Positions 32,595 to 43,982 of a DNA stretch of 64,000 nucleotides are shown piece by piece. The first letter of the stretch is position 1. Each line of letters begins with the position of its first letter. The notes beneath the pieces were generated by a model, which saw only the letters and a program-made list of their open reading frames with translations, searched no databases and was not told where the DNA came from. The stretch is taken from NCBI GenBank assembly GCA_033439685.1, contig JAUEDM010000005.1, positions 3,100,001-3,164,000 of the forward strand, read 5' to 3'. Origin of the DNA: Apodospora peruviana. Its lineage: Eukaryota; Ascomycota; Sordariomycetes; Sordariales; Lasiosphaeriaceae. The position numbers and the translations under genes are program-made.

Positions 32595-34857
32595 ATGCCA
32601 GAATCCCACGATGTAGAAGTTGGGCTCACAAGCCTCACCATCTCTCCAGGCCTCGACCCGCAGAGCTCACCAGTGGTGCCAACTGCTTCCGAAAGCCTGT
32701 CCCAAGGTGGCGAACCAGGTGTTCACCACGCAGGTCGCGTGACGAGCATGTTTGAGCCTTCCCATACCTCTGAGCGGCACCTTCTCTCTGCAGGGATGGA
32801 AAGACCAAGCTCCATCACTGATCAGCGCCAGCCGGGTCGTGGTAGCGGTGGCGATGATGCCAGATCTGTGTCCTGGAGAGACCTGCCGAAGAAACAGCAG
32901 CTCATCGTTCTCACCTTGGCTAGGTTGAGTGAGCCACTGGTCCAGACATCGTTGCAGGCAGGTTGTCTCTCGACTCATCCGCCGCTATCTGGCATTCGCT
33001 AACTCGTGTGACAGTCCTACATGTTCTACCAACTGAAGTGGTTTGACCCAACGCTCCCAGACTCTGTCATTTCTAGCCAAGCTGGAATCTTGCAGTAAGC
33101 AGGCCTCACCTCTGCAATCCGACGAACCGATGCAGCAACCTGACCCACATGATCTGGCTGTAGTGCCAGTTTTACCGCCGCTCAGTGCTTGACCGCCATG
33201 TTGTGGGGTCGAGTGGCCGACTCCAGCCTGTTTGGCCGCAAGACCGTCTTGTTGATTGGTCTTTCCGGCACAAGTAAGCCCACTATGATCAGTACTGAAG
33301 CTCCTTGATCGGACCAAGGTTAACCTGCCACCGCCGCGAAGTGCTCTCTTGTGCCGGATTCGGCTTCTCGACGTCTTTTTGGCAGGCCCTGGTGTTCAGG
33401 TCCATTGGCGGAATCACAAACGGCAATGTCGGCGTGATCAGAACAATGTAAGAAGATACCCCTATTCCGGGGATGTACCCATGAGTCCTCCTCCAATGCT
33501 CACCTATAACCGTCTACACCAGGATCAGCGAGATTGTCAGAGAAAAAAAGTGCGTCTACCGGTATCCCCTTAAAAAATATCCAATTGGCTCTAATCGACA
33601 TGGCAGATATCAGTCTAGAGCATTTCTACTGTTGCCAATGACTTTTAACATTGGTGTCATCATTGGGCCTGTGCTCGGAGGTATGCTTTCAGATCTGGCA
33701 GGGACATATCCGTATCTTTTCGGGAACGTACAGTTTTTCCAGAGCTACCCCTATGCGGCACCTAACCTTCTCTGTGCTTTCTTCCTCTTCTCGGCCATGA
33801 TTTCCACTTGGCTATGCCTAGATGAGGTTTGTGAGGCCGGTCTGCTGCGTTGACTACGGGTTGCTAACGAGCCAAGTAGACTCTCGAAACACGTTTCGGA
33901 AAACACGACTTGGGACGTGAGCTTGGCCGAAAACTGTGGGCGTGCTTGACCCGCAACAGTACCGACATGGCTTATACACGACTATCATCCCAAGAGAGAC
34001 CTGATGCTGATTCAAACTCCGGGGCATTCGGCCGCCACTCATCCCATCCGTCCGTATCCGAAGACTTGGATAAGATGACACAACTTCAGCGGCCTCGGTT
34101 CACCGAAAGGCTTGCCTTCCGGCGCATCTTCACCCGGAACGTCGTCTTTACCCTGCTCGCGAGCTCCACAATCGGCTTCCACATCGGCACCTTTAATTCG
34201 CTCTGGTTCGTCTTTCTGTCCACCCCGGTGTACGATCCAGCCCAGCCCCCCGAATCCCCCAACGCCCTTGCCCGACACCTGCCCTTCGTCTTCACCGGAG
34301 GCATGGGACTCCAGCCGCGCGAGGTGGGCATGGCCATGGCTATCCTCGGGGTTTTCGGCATCTTCCTCCAGCTGACCGTATATCCGTGGCTGTCGGCACG
34401 ACTGGGTATGGTTCGGAGCTGGCGCATCTCCTTACTCTTCTTCCCTGTTACCTACTTCGTCCTGCCTTTCCTCAGTCTGGTTCCGAACTCTACAGCCCCA
34501 CCGCATCCCAAAGACGGCACCCTCGTATGGGTGTCGATTGCCGGCGTGCTCGCCATGCAAGTCATCGGTCGCACGTTTGCTATTCCCGCGCAGACCATCT
34601 TGGTCAACAACTGCAGCCCCCACCCGAGCGTCCTCGGCACCCTGCACGGTATTGCGCAGAGCGTCAACAGTCTCGCGCGGACCATAGGGCCGGTGATGTG
34701 TGGGTTCTTATACGGATACAGTCTGGCGCATGGGGTAATTGGCGCCGCTTGGTGGTTCTTGAGTGGAGTGGCGATATGCGGATTTCTCACGAGCCTGCTG
34801 GTCTGGGAGGGCGATGGGCATGAGATTTGGCTGGAAGGCGACGAGGAGGAGAGCTAG
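32595..34857 (+). CDS. MFS transporter (fungal YCR023C/zinc-induced-facilitator-like)
   Basis: Seven exons: 32595-32957, 33015-33094, 33164-33273, 33342-33447, 33523-33549, 33607-33826, 33880-34857; 627 residues, in phase throughout. After a Ser-rich cytosolic N-terminus (1-95) the first membrane segment begins at KKQQLIVLTLARLSEPLVQ. MFS motif A is WGRVADSSLFGRK. GGITNGNVGVIRTM and LLPMTFNIGVIIGPVLGG are typical of this drug/cation-type subfamily, and a long central loop with HSSHPSVSEDLDK precedes the second six segments. The first intron (32958-33014) can only be read in phase with a GC donor (CAG/GCAGGT) and an AG acceptor; the others are GT-AG. The 27-bp fifth exon is unusually short. 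Substrate unknown: plasma-membrane or vacuolar export is likely. Codon 148 spans the second splice and would be His. Confidence 0.88.
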
Positions 34858-35859
34858 AGCTGGAAGAATATGACCCAGCCAGCGCATTGGGTAGACGAGG
34901 AACGATATGGACTAGAACCTGGTAGCCCACACTCACTGAGGTGAGGAAATGGCCACTAGCCTCCTATAAACCTAAGAGGTCGTCGAACCGGACTGTAGGA
35001 AACGTCTTATCAAACTGTACTTTCTTACTAAGATTTACAACCTTAGGGTAAGTACCTTCCAAGGCCTTATTTTATTTGGGCAAGAAAAGACTGTTATATT
35101 AAATAAAATCTGATCTTCTGTTTACTTGAACGCATATTTCAAGCTCCTTGGTCGCTACCAGCTCTGCTATCAAAGCAGCAGCATTTCCACCAGAGACGTC
35201 GCAGTAAGATAAATGCCTACAGTAATATATAGCGGACACAACGCTTATTTCTTGTATAGGTAGGGCTTTACAAAGTATTCGCACTAAAGTTTTAAATACC
35301 GGCAGAGGTGTACCTCGGGCTATGATTATGTATGGCCCTATATTTTGGTAAGACGTTGCTTACAGTCCGATTAGACCACCTCAAAAATGATCACAGCTAA
35401 TATAACGTGTAGTTATGTCATGTTATATTAGCTAAGACAAATTCAACCTTTCCTTATTTAGAAGAGTTGAAGTGTGGTTTTATTGGTGGTCAGGTACCCA
35501 TATTCAAGATGGAACAGTGTTACGTTGACACTATCTTGGGAGGGAGCTCGTGGACCGGCAGCCAGGAAACAAACAGCTGACTAGATATTACTATTGCGAG
35601 TAGAAAATATTTGCCTCACCAAAGACGGTAAAAACACTCCTTGGCTTTCACGGCACCCCAGATATCTAGAAGCTCCACCATATCTAAGGCGTATAAAAGA
35701 CCATACCATGCCATGACTCTCTAGACCACGCGCCACCTTTTTGGTCCCTCACCTATACGGATTAGCATATGAGATCATACAGTGGACGACTGTCTGTCTC
35801 TCCAGGTCCTCCGGAGGCACATGCTTGCAAAAAGCACAACAATCCCACGTACCAAAGAC
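34858..35859. other. Intergenic region, partly AT-rich
   Basis: About 1 kb between convergent genes. Its middle (about 35,000-35,450) is more AT-rich than gene space and includes a minus-strand frame of 61 codons (35099-35284) that might be gene debris, and the hairpin listed separately. Confidence 0.4.
35395..35433. other. 15-bp inverted repeat (hairpin)
   Basis: AGCTAATATAACGTG and CATGTTATATTAGCT pair at 14 of 15 positions around a 9-bp loop. It sits between the 3' ends of the MFS gene and the secreted-protein gene. It may be the end of a small decayed element or a fortuitous hairpin; there is no U-tract to suggest a terminator, and RNA polymerase II genes do not use such sites. Confidence 0.45.
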
Positions 35860-37479
35860 CTAAAAGCCAAACCATCCACCGGCTCTCCAGCAGGCTGTTG
35901 CACTGGCCGCATTTGTAACGGTGGTATATTGGGTTTGACTAGTAGAGAAGTGATTAGCGTTGAGTGTAATAGTTGATGATGTATTCCTTGGCAGGGAGAA
36001 TTCCTGTGCCTCAAAGCACCGCAGTGGGAAGCAGGGCAAGTCTTGGAACATACCCAATCCACAAAGTCCCAGACAGATGAGTTGTCTGGTAGACAACATT
36101 CGTTTGCGTAGTGGTCGTGGGTGTACCCCGGTTGACGGTGACGGTGGTGCCAGCAGCGCCCCCACTGCCGCAGACGGTGGAGGGAGCGGGAGTACTAAAA
36201 GTTCTTCATTAACCAGAACTACAATATTTGTTGAGTGTCCTCGTATGCCTACATGGTAGCCGTGACCGTCCTGAGAACTGTGATGGCTGTTAGCTCTAAA
36301 TAATATAAGAAATGGCAGAGAACAGGTCTACCTTGTTCTGTTACTGTTCTTGCGGGAATTGTCGTCCGAACCGTGCTGGTAATAGTCAACGTGGTTTGTG
36401 TGACTGTAGAGGTAACAGCAGCAACAGCCGCAGTGGCTGCCACGTCTCGTTTCTTGTCTGCAATGGTTGGGTTAGAACTGCCTGGACCCCTCGTGCGTCC
36501 CCAGCCGCCGCCGCCGCCGCCTTTCCCCTTGCCCTGCCATGGTTGGCAGTTACTACCACTGCAGCTCGTCGGACGGGCGGGGTTATTATCATAACTTGTA
36601 GAGGAGGACCCACTGGTTGGGTAGTGGCAGACGGCTGTGGCGGAAACCGTCGATATCAAATAACTTGTCACTTGGCCGTCTGTTGCTGTTCTCATGACAG
36701 TTGAGGCAACGGTGACGGTAGGCCCCTGAGGATAGACCGTAACTGTCCTCGTCCCGCCATTGCATGCTGCTGTTATGGTCTGGGGAACAAGGATCAGAGT
36801 CTGGGTCTGCGCAATGGTGTTCACAACCGCTGTATTCGAGTCAGCCGTGGCATATATAGCTGAGTAGTGAGAGAAATTTCAAGTACTTGTCGCCCTTGCC
36901 GTGCTCGTAATTCCAACCACCACGGTTGGGGTGGCCTGTATTATTAGCATGCAAATCTCCCGAGGGCAGAGTCGGGTTTCACTTACTGTGATCCAGACTG
37001 TCTGCGGAGCTCCCACTATCAAGTTGACGTTGCGCTGAGTGGCGATCTGATCGCCGGATACTATGATCTTCCAGGATCCTGATTTCATTACAGAGAAGGG
37101 AATGCCACTAGTTGACTGGTTCAGTGAATGAACCGATTTTCGAACTCAGGGACAATGCTCACCACGTCGACGTCACCTGAGATCCCGACGGCTGCGTCCG
37201 GATGGCCGAACAGGCGTATTCGCTGCCATCCGGGCCAACAAGCACAGGCTGGATCGTTTCCTGGGTACAGCCTAGTTCGTTGTCAGCGCGGTCCTTGTGC
37301 CACGGTATAAAAGTATTACCCTGGAACACCGTGACGAAGCTAAAGTATTGATTCGAAGTTCCGTCAATGTTGTAAGTCCCACCATTGGAGTAGTCCACGC
37401 CGTAGCTGGTGCAGTCGGCGCGAACGCGCAGGGCGAAGAGCGCCAGCAGCGCCAAGACATATCGATAGCCGCCTTCCAT
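35860..37479 (-). CDS. Secreted Ser/Thr-rich protein, eight exons
   Basis: Exons 37479-37320, 37271-37163, 37107-36987, 36935-36887, 36829-36332, 36277-36253, 36194-36054 and 35938-35860 join in phase to 393 residues. A signal peptide (RYVLALLALFALRVRA) precedes a compact Cys-containing N-terminal domain (DCTSYGVDYSNGGTYNID, GPDGSEYACSAI, TCGIPFSVMKSGSWKIIVSG). Then come long Thr/Val-rich stretches (TVTVASTVMRTATDGQVTSY), a Gly-rich linker (GKGKGGGGGGWGR), a Kex2-type KKR at 272-274, and a C-terminal part with TVTVNRGTPTTTT and NAASATACW. This is a fungal extracellular or cell-wall-like architecture without known enzymatic domain. Introns are very short (48-58 bp) except the last (115 bp). 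No GPI tail is evident. The function is unknown. The splice chain is hand-built, so a boundary could shift by one alternative AG. Confidence 0.75.
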
Positions 37480-39886
37480 GGTGATCTGGGGTGGATGAGA
37501 CAAGGAGAGACCGGAACAGTTGGTGACAAGACCGAGCCCCTCAAAGAGGGCGTGTAACAACCATTATGTATGATTCCAGGTACCACATCGAGCGCCCGTC
37601 CAATATGGGAATCGGGGTTTAGCGGATACAAAGTAATTGAGCAATATGCACAGTCCACACCAGGAGCAATATGGACGTCAGAGACATAAACAATGATGAG
37701 AGTAGAGTCCGCAATGAGTGGAAGAGCCAGATACCCGGTGATGGCCTCGGAGAAGACAAAAGAGCCATATTGCAAGGCATGCTCCCAGATTGAGGACTAT
37801 TCAGCCTGCAAGTGATCGGTTCCAGCAACCAGAAAGTCCGTCAGCTCGACGGCAGGCCCCTAGCCCGTAGAGTGGGCCAAGATAGTCGATGGGGCGTAGA
37901 TAAACAAAGCATCAGGAGAGATGTAGATGGCGACTCCATCGTCCCAACAAGGCCTTCGCTTAACACCTTGCTCGCCCCTGGCCCACGAGCTCGGATGTAA
38001 GTGGGGTGGAAGTGATGCCACAGTCGGTGGGCAAGCGGATTGGCTCAGACTTTGTCCGGACCGCAGCAGCAGGTACGGAAGAGAAAATAGTAGGAGGGGG
38101 GGAATATAACCCGACTAGGTCCTGAAGTTGGGTCGAGCAATCAAATATCATTGCGGCTGCAGAGAAGGAACCCGCGTTCCATCGCTGTCCCAGCAAGCCT
38201 ATCGCCTTCACACTTGCTTGAGCCAGCCTGCACATAAACCTCCAGTTGGCTTATACACAGACAATCTGGTACAGCGGGACACTCTGACCAGTGGATAAGG
38301 CAGGGTAGAACAGGTCGGGCGGGAGCATTTTGCCTATATCAGAGCCCTGCGAGAAACGGCAGCGACCTCGACCGAATCTCGACGGTGCAACCAGCAACCA
38401 CGTCAGTGGACAGTACAAGTGCGGGAAGCAGAACATGGGACGAAAATCCGCACGCGGGGGTTATCCTGCAAAACAGAACCGGTTCAAGACTGCCACGGCC
38501 CAACATTGCTCGCACACTAGGATGCGATGGGCGAAATGTTCCTTCGATCACATTTGTTGACCTTGGTTCTTCGCCGGCACACGCCAAGTCGGTGATGAAG
38601 GGGGAAGGCCGCCAGGAACCAGCAGGAGGATAGCTGCGAGGCCGATGTTAATAATAGCATTGGACCTTATAAGACCATGTCTTGGTGATATATACGAGCC
38701 TAGTGTCGAATGGCGCGGCCCGGTAAAGTCCATGGCTGGGCTAGACAAAGCCCACTGGAGGAACGAATATCAGCATAAACAAGCCTGATCCATGAATGAA
38801 TGGTGGTGGTACATATCTGGTCCACTGAAAGAGGCGGGCTCTATATGAAGTCGCTGTGTCGTTTGACGTGTGTGTGTGTATCGGGACTGTTGGTATTCGT
38901 GTCGGATCGCCTTTGCTCACAATCCGGACCGATTTAATGGCCTGGCTGTATTGGACTCAGATTGAAATGCAGATGCAGATGCAGATGCAGATGCTGCTCA
39001 AGAAGTAGATAAGGGTGGACGATCCGCCCTGAATGTTTGTTGCTGGATTGCTGCTGGAGAATCGATTTTCGCCTGCTCCGGGCCCGTTCAGCCGTGACTC
39101 CAAAAGTCGTGAGCGATACCATTGCATCGCTCCACGTACCAATGCGACGGGAGTGAGCATGTGAGGTGATGCTGAGGACAAAACTTGAAAGTTACGGTGA
39201 GAGATTGGGGCCTTTGGCGAGCACCTGCCCTGGGTGATGTTGCAATCTGCGTACCGATCACCGGGAAGGAGGGACTGCCTGCACTTTGCCAATGGTATCC
39301 GACATTCCATTACTCATCATTAATATGGCTTTGCCGAGAGAACACGGGGTCAGGTACCTGTCCACAAAAGACGCACTCCAAAAATAACCTGGCGATATAT
39401 TTCTGTAATTCATGACGATCGATGGCAAATAGAAAACACCCGCTACAGCACGTAAGGATGTGCTCGAGATGGCAGTCCATGTTTCATGCCAAGCTAAAAC
39501 GATGCTATTGCCATGAAAAAAAATCATGTTGGGTTCATGCTGCTTTCGTCTGGCGCTGTGTAATTCCAACGGATAGTATGCAAGACAAACGCTGAGAGTC
39601 GAGACATTGCGAGTCGCAGCTGAAGTTAAACTTCAGAGCTCGCGACGGACTCGGACTGATCAAAACCCTAACCCTGTAGGGACTACAACTTGAAGAGTTC
39701 GGCGCGGCGGCGTTATCGAAGCCGGATCTCCGAAACCGCTAATCCAAAGGTAAGGTACGATCCAAAGGTGTTGTGTTGGCAAACCACACGATCCCGCTTT
39801 TCCATTGTCCTGAACAGTTGCATCGTATTCAGCCGGCCATTAATTACCCACTGCAGCTGCAGGCGCGGGCGCTCAAACCTATCACG
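37480..39886. other. Intergenic region
   Basis: About 2.4 kb upstream of both the secreted-protein gene (minus) and ureidoglycolate lyase (plus), hence a divergent promoter interval. It contains a hexamer microsatellite, four and a half units of ATGCAG at 38967-38994. No gene is supported. Confidence 0.45.
38967..38994 (+). repeat. (ATGCAG)n microsatellite
   Basis: Four perfect tandem copies of ATGCAG followed by ATGC, in an otherwise non-repetitive intergenic region. Confidence 0.9.
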
Positions 39887-40705
39887 ATGGCGAGCCCTCT
39901 GAAAATACAACTTGGCGACTCCATTGTCATTGTCGATGCGGTGCCCCTGGACCGGAACTTGTTTGCGCCGTTTGGCCATGTCGTCGAGAATCCGCGACCG
40001 GACCTCCATCCATCGGCTGCCGACCCCAACCGTGCATCGGACCTCCCGTTCGAAGCTGTCGTTGCCAACCAGGGGTCTGCCATCAAGTACCAGCATGTGT
40101 CTCGCATGGTAAACCTGTACGACCAAGCACCAAGCGGGCGCCCCGGAGTTGCCGTCATGAACATGTTTGTGTGCGCCGCCCGGAAGCTCGTCCGGTCATC
40201 GGAGCACATGCTGGGCCGGGAGCCGAGCCCAGCTGAGTCGGACCGCCAGCTGTTCCCCGTTTCCGTGCTCGAGCGCCACCCATACACCACCCAGACATTC
40301 ACCCCGCTCGCCGCCGATCCCGGCAAACGCTTTCTGGTCATTGTTGCGCCGAGTCTCCCGCCGAGCACTGCCGACCAGGCTCTACCATACCCCGCCTCGC
40401 AGTCACTTTCGGGCCGGGCCCGGGGCCGGGGCCGGGGTCGGGGACTGCCGGATGTCCGCCGGCTACGCGCCTTTGTCGCCACTGCGAAGCAGGCCGTGAC
40501 CTACGGCGCTGGGACATGGCATGCGCCCATGGTAGCTCTTGGGCCTGTCGACACGGCACTTGATTTCCTTGTTGTCCAGTTTGTAAATGGAGAAGCGATC
40601 GAGGACTGCCAAGAGGTATTTCTTGGTTCAGCACCCGGGCCCGTCAACAAGGGTAGTGGCATCATGGTCAGGTTACCCCGGGACCCGAGATCGACGAAGC
40701 TGTGA
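39887..40705 (+). CDS. Ureidoglycolate lyase
   Basis: A single exon of 272 codons starting at ATG 39887 (the frame runs open further upstream without ATG). It matches the ureidoglycolate lyase/hydrolase family across FAPFGHVVENPRPD, SAIKYQHVSRMVNLYDQ, VLERHPYTTQTFTPL, AFVATAKQAVTYGAGTWHAP and DFLVVQFVNGEAIEDCQEV. The enzyme splits ureidoglycolate to glyoxylate and urea, the last step of allantoin breakdown in fungi, and is cytosolic. Fungal members are longer than bacterial AllA. An Arg-Gly run (RARGRGRGRG, about residues 178-187), encoded by CGGGGC-type triplets, sits in a loop after residue 170 and looks like a local simple-repeat expansion. No other allantoin gene is adjacent. Confidence 0.9.
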   Translation: MASPLKIQLGDSIVIVDAVPLDRNLFAPFGHVVENPRPDLHPSAADPNRASDLPFEAVVANQGSAIKYQHVSRMVNLYDQAPSGRPGVAVMNMFVCAARKLVRSSEHMLGREPSPAESDRQLFPVSVLERHPYTTQTFTPLAADPGKRFLVIVAPSLPPSTADQALPYPASQSLSGRARGRGRGRGLPDVRRLRAFVATAKQAVTYGAGTWHAPMVALGPVDTALDFLVVQFVNGEAIEDCQEVFLGSAPGPVNKGSGIMVRLPRDPRSTKL

Positions 40706-41397
40706 TCGGCGCCGAGATGTTGAATGTCAAAAGCTCGGAGTTGTCGAATCGTGATGGCGCGGATTTGGTAGGACGCATAATGTTACTAACAATGACATTT
40801 ACTGGAGGATGGCATATAAATTGTCCCTCTTCGCGTCCGCTCTCTCCCATACCTTCATGTGCCCAGACTAAGATTCCCAATCGTCTCGCTCGTAAACATT
40901 CAGTTAGTAAAGTCCGATCGCCGAACATTGCTCGGTATGGATTCCGTACTTGCAGGTACCTGTATTGTTCGATACGATATTTCGTACATTACAGACATAT
41001 CGATGATGTGGAGCAATCGGCAAGATGCAAGCTTTAAATGTTAGTGGGCGTTTATGGGGCTGAGTGTCACCTTCAGTTGGGAGGCCAACCCTAGCACTTG
41101 AACCCTGGCCGGGCAGTCCGCAGTCGGAACTAAACTTCAAGGTCAGCTGCCTTACCTTTCCTATCTACGATACACAGTAATCCGTACACAGCACACATCA
41201 GCTGGGAAACTCAGTCAACCTTGGTGGTTTCACTCTCGGCTAGTCTCACACCCCAAAATCAACTGCTGTCAACCGATCCGCTTCACAACGTCACAGGTAA
41301 CTGAGAGAAGAACATCTCTCCCAATTCCACTCCTCCCGTCAACCCTGCAACTGGCTGTAAGTCTAGTATATTAGCGGTGAGGGACGGTTTGCCTGTC
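40706..41397. other. Intergenic region
   Basis: About 690 bp between ureidoglycolate lyase and the co-directional 2H phosphoesterase gene. Nothing specific is seen. Confidence 0.45.
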
Positions 41398-42499
41398 ATG
41401 GTCCGGCTTCTCAGTACCATGGCGCCGGCACTGGAGTCGACCGATGCCAGAAATAAGCTGGAGGACCTCTCTGGCATCGAGATTAAGCCTGGTAAAAACC
41501 CCTATCATGCCCTCATCGAGGCATGCCATGGCAAACCAGCCGAGATACAGTCCCTGTATGCTACGCACCGCGTCACGAGGAACGCTCTGCAGCGAGAAAA
41601 GTTTCTCTCGCCGGATTTCAAAGAGCTGGTTATCGACCCCTTCCTACTTCGGCTGGAGAATCCTGAGATCGAACCCGGATTTCAGGACCCGCGAAACTGT
41701 CTTGTCTTTTGGGCCAGACCGCCTGACCATATAGTCAATTTGGCTTCCCATCTGCAGACGCTCCTGAGGAAGGCAGCCCCAGGTACCTAACTTCTCATGC
41801 CATTCACCAAATACTCACGCATGCCCAAACCAGCACAGTTACTAACTCCATGGCTGTACTGAAGATTTGTGGCTCATGCCTCCGCAACGCATGCATTTGA
41901 CAACGCTGGAATTGGCTCACTCGCGTACTCCCGATGAGATCGCCAGCTTGATTTCTTGTATGAGACCGGCGCTTCCCGCCTTGACAAGCTTCACATATGC
42001 ACATCGTTCTCGTCTTGTCAAGCCCTTGCTATCCTACGACCTCTCCGCCATTGCTATGTCGTTTCTACCGGCTGCCGGCGAGAGAGTCCTCTCTCCAACC
42101 CCAGTGCCGCCACATCCCAGAGAGATCGATCATCCCGGCATACCATCGGGGAACGTCTCGGATACGGATAGTTACACGTATCACCACCTCCGGCGCGATG
42201 TATTCGACTTGGCGCAGGCAACCAGTGTGTCCATCGGCTCACGATATGTAGTTCCCAGCGCACATATAACCCTTGGCCGATACCTCACGCAAAAAGACCA
42301 CAAAACCCCCGAGCTGCGTGAAGCGTGGATCCAGGCCATTGAAGACATCAACCAATGGCTCGAGACAGAGGTCTGGGATGCGGCCGAAGGGGAATTTATT
42401 GGGGAGTGGATCGTGGGACAGGAGAGAGGCCTTGATGCGAGAAACGGCGCCCTTTGGTATGGCGGCGGCCGCACTATCATGGGAGGAGAGGGGTTTTGA
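41398..42499 (+). CDS. 2H phosphoesterase superfamily protein
   Basis: Exons 41398-41782 and 41865-42499 with an 82-bp intron (GTACCT...CTGAAG; branch site ACTAAC) give 339 residues. The two H-x-T-x signatures are MHLTTLEL (His139) and AHITLGRY (His262), the paired catalytic histidines of LigT/cyclic-phosphodiesterase-like 2H enzymes. These act on 2',3'-cyclic or 2'-5' phosphodiester bonds in RNA or nucleotides; the substrate here is unknown. Length and the extra N-terminal 120 residues (NPYHALIEACHGKP, PRNCLVFWARPPDHI) fit a fungal subfamily. The second ATG at 41419 has the better context (TACCATGG) and would give 332 residues. Confidence 0.85.
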
Positions 42500-43982
42500 T
42501 GGGGGCTGTTTGCTCGTGATGGTTGACAGGTACCTTACCTCCCCACGTCCTGGCGTTGGACGAAAAAGAGTGGCCAGTTGGGCATGACATGGACTTGGAG
42601 AAAACATAAGGTGACCCACAGGTGCAAATATATCAGGCCTTGTTCATAATGAAGTGCTGATGTTGTGCTGTTACGGATATATGCTCAATATCGCTGAAGG
42701 ACCGTCCATTCCAGGTTACTGTCGGTTCGGCTTGTGGTATTGATAGCGGTATACGTTAAGTCTAAAATCGACATCTGACAAGAAGTACGCCGTTCTTTCA
42801 CGACTCCGAGAGTTGATTGATTCCTTGTCCGGAATTGATGGGAATGGCATACCCTTTTATGAAAACCCCAAACCCATTGTCTGGAAACTTAACCCGGAGC
42901 CTGTAGGATAACCGTTGGTTATTGTCATATGTAAGGTAGGCTAGGTAGTGTGACGAGCCAGTGCAATGACCCAAACCATTACACCAAACCCCCCTCAATC
43001 GCAAAAGGATGCCAGAATACCAAAGGTGCTAACCTTCGGAATTCTAATGGGTTATATGCCGTTGACGGTCGCAATCAATTTAATCAAGGCTCAATCGCAC
43101 CGACCGTCACAGTTTGGCAGACCTGGTTTACCTGACTAATATTCGCACCACACCCCCCCCGTAACGTCGTCTGGTCGGGAGTAGCCGGACGTGCCGGAGT
43201 GCCCTAAAGGTGCCTGGAGTCTCTTCGTCTCCACTCAGCCCCAGCTTTTGGGGGCCCCTGGAGCTTTACCCCAAACCAGACTAGCAAGAATTATCCCAGT
43301 TCAACTTCAGCACCACTTCGCAGTAATCACACAGCAGACACCCCCGCGCGCCCTCATCCCGAGTTGGATTGCGACGACACAGCAACCATCTTGCCAACAG
43401 CTAACCGGAACCCCCAATCATCTTCTCACCTAGCTGCACTTGTTCGCGCTCAATCGAACCACTTTCTCCTATACCGGATGATAGCGACGCTATCCGCCAT
43501 AGATGCTGACGATAGCATCTAGTCCAGTTATCAAATACCTACCCGTTCCAAACATCGTTCAATAACTCCGCCTGCTGACCGAGCTGCCACTCGAAATCCT
43601 ACAGGCCAAAGCTAGCTCGAAGCAGGTGGGCTTGTGTTCACGACTCACCTATTCTGCCCGTCCTGTCGCACGACCCCCGCCGTCTGCCCCAGCGGAAGTT
43701 GTTTTCTCTCTATATCTCTGCTACAATCACTATTCGAGACCGGCCACTGACACCGCCTTCGAACCGGCCTTGCTATGGTGGCGTTGTGGAAAGTGTGCCT
43801 GGGATCCCGGATTACCACAGGGGACCTCGGTTCGTGAAGAGTGTAAAAGGGAGGAAACGTATGAAAGTACAAGAGAAGGGGAAATATTAGACCTGGTTGA
43901 CGCGCACATATGTCGCCTCTCCTCGTCACCGCCCCATCATCATTCTGCGCTTCCTCGACCGTAACGGCTCGCCTTGCCTTAG
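42500..43982. other. Intergenic region upstream of RasGAP
   Basis: About 1.5 kb containing the MITE copy at 42950-43110. The final 300 bp are CT-rich and probably belong to the RasGAP leader. No gene is supported; frames of about 110 codons here lack features. Confidence 0.45.
42950..43110 (+). mobile_element. MITE-like repeat, copy 4, intact, in gene space
   Basis: A 161-bp unit from GTGACGAGCCAGTG to CACCGACCGTCAC with 6-bp inverted ends (GTGACG/CGTCAC) and a possible 3-bp duplication AGT on both sides (42947-42949 and 43111-43113). It is the least mutated of four copies; the others are in the RIP block. It lies 0.9 kb before the RasGAP start. A 3-bp duplication would fit PIF/Harbinger-type elements, but the ends are too short to be sure. 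Confidence 0.75.

Noticed and set aside
39663..39680. Telomere-like AACCCTAACCCTG.
   Set aside because: Only two units; expected by chance and far too short for an interstitial telomere.
14345..40705. Allantoin utilisation cluster (NCS1 permease plus ureidoglycolate lyase).
   Set aside because: The two genes are 24 kb and many unrelated genes apart, and no allantoinase, allantoicase or urease gene is present in between.
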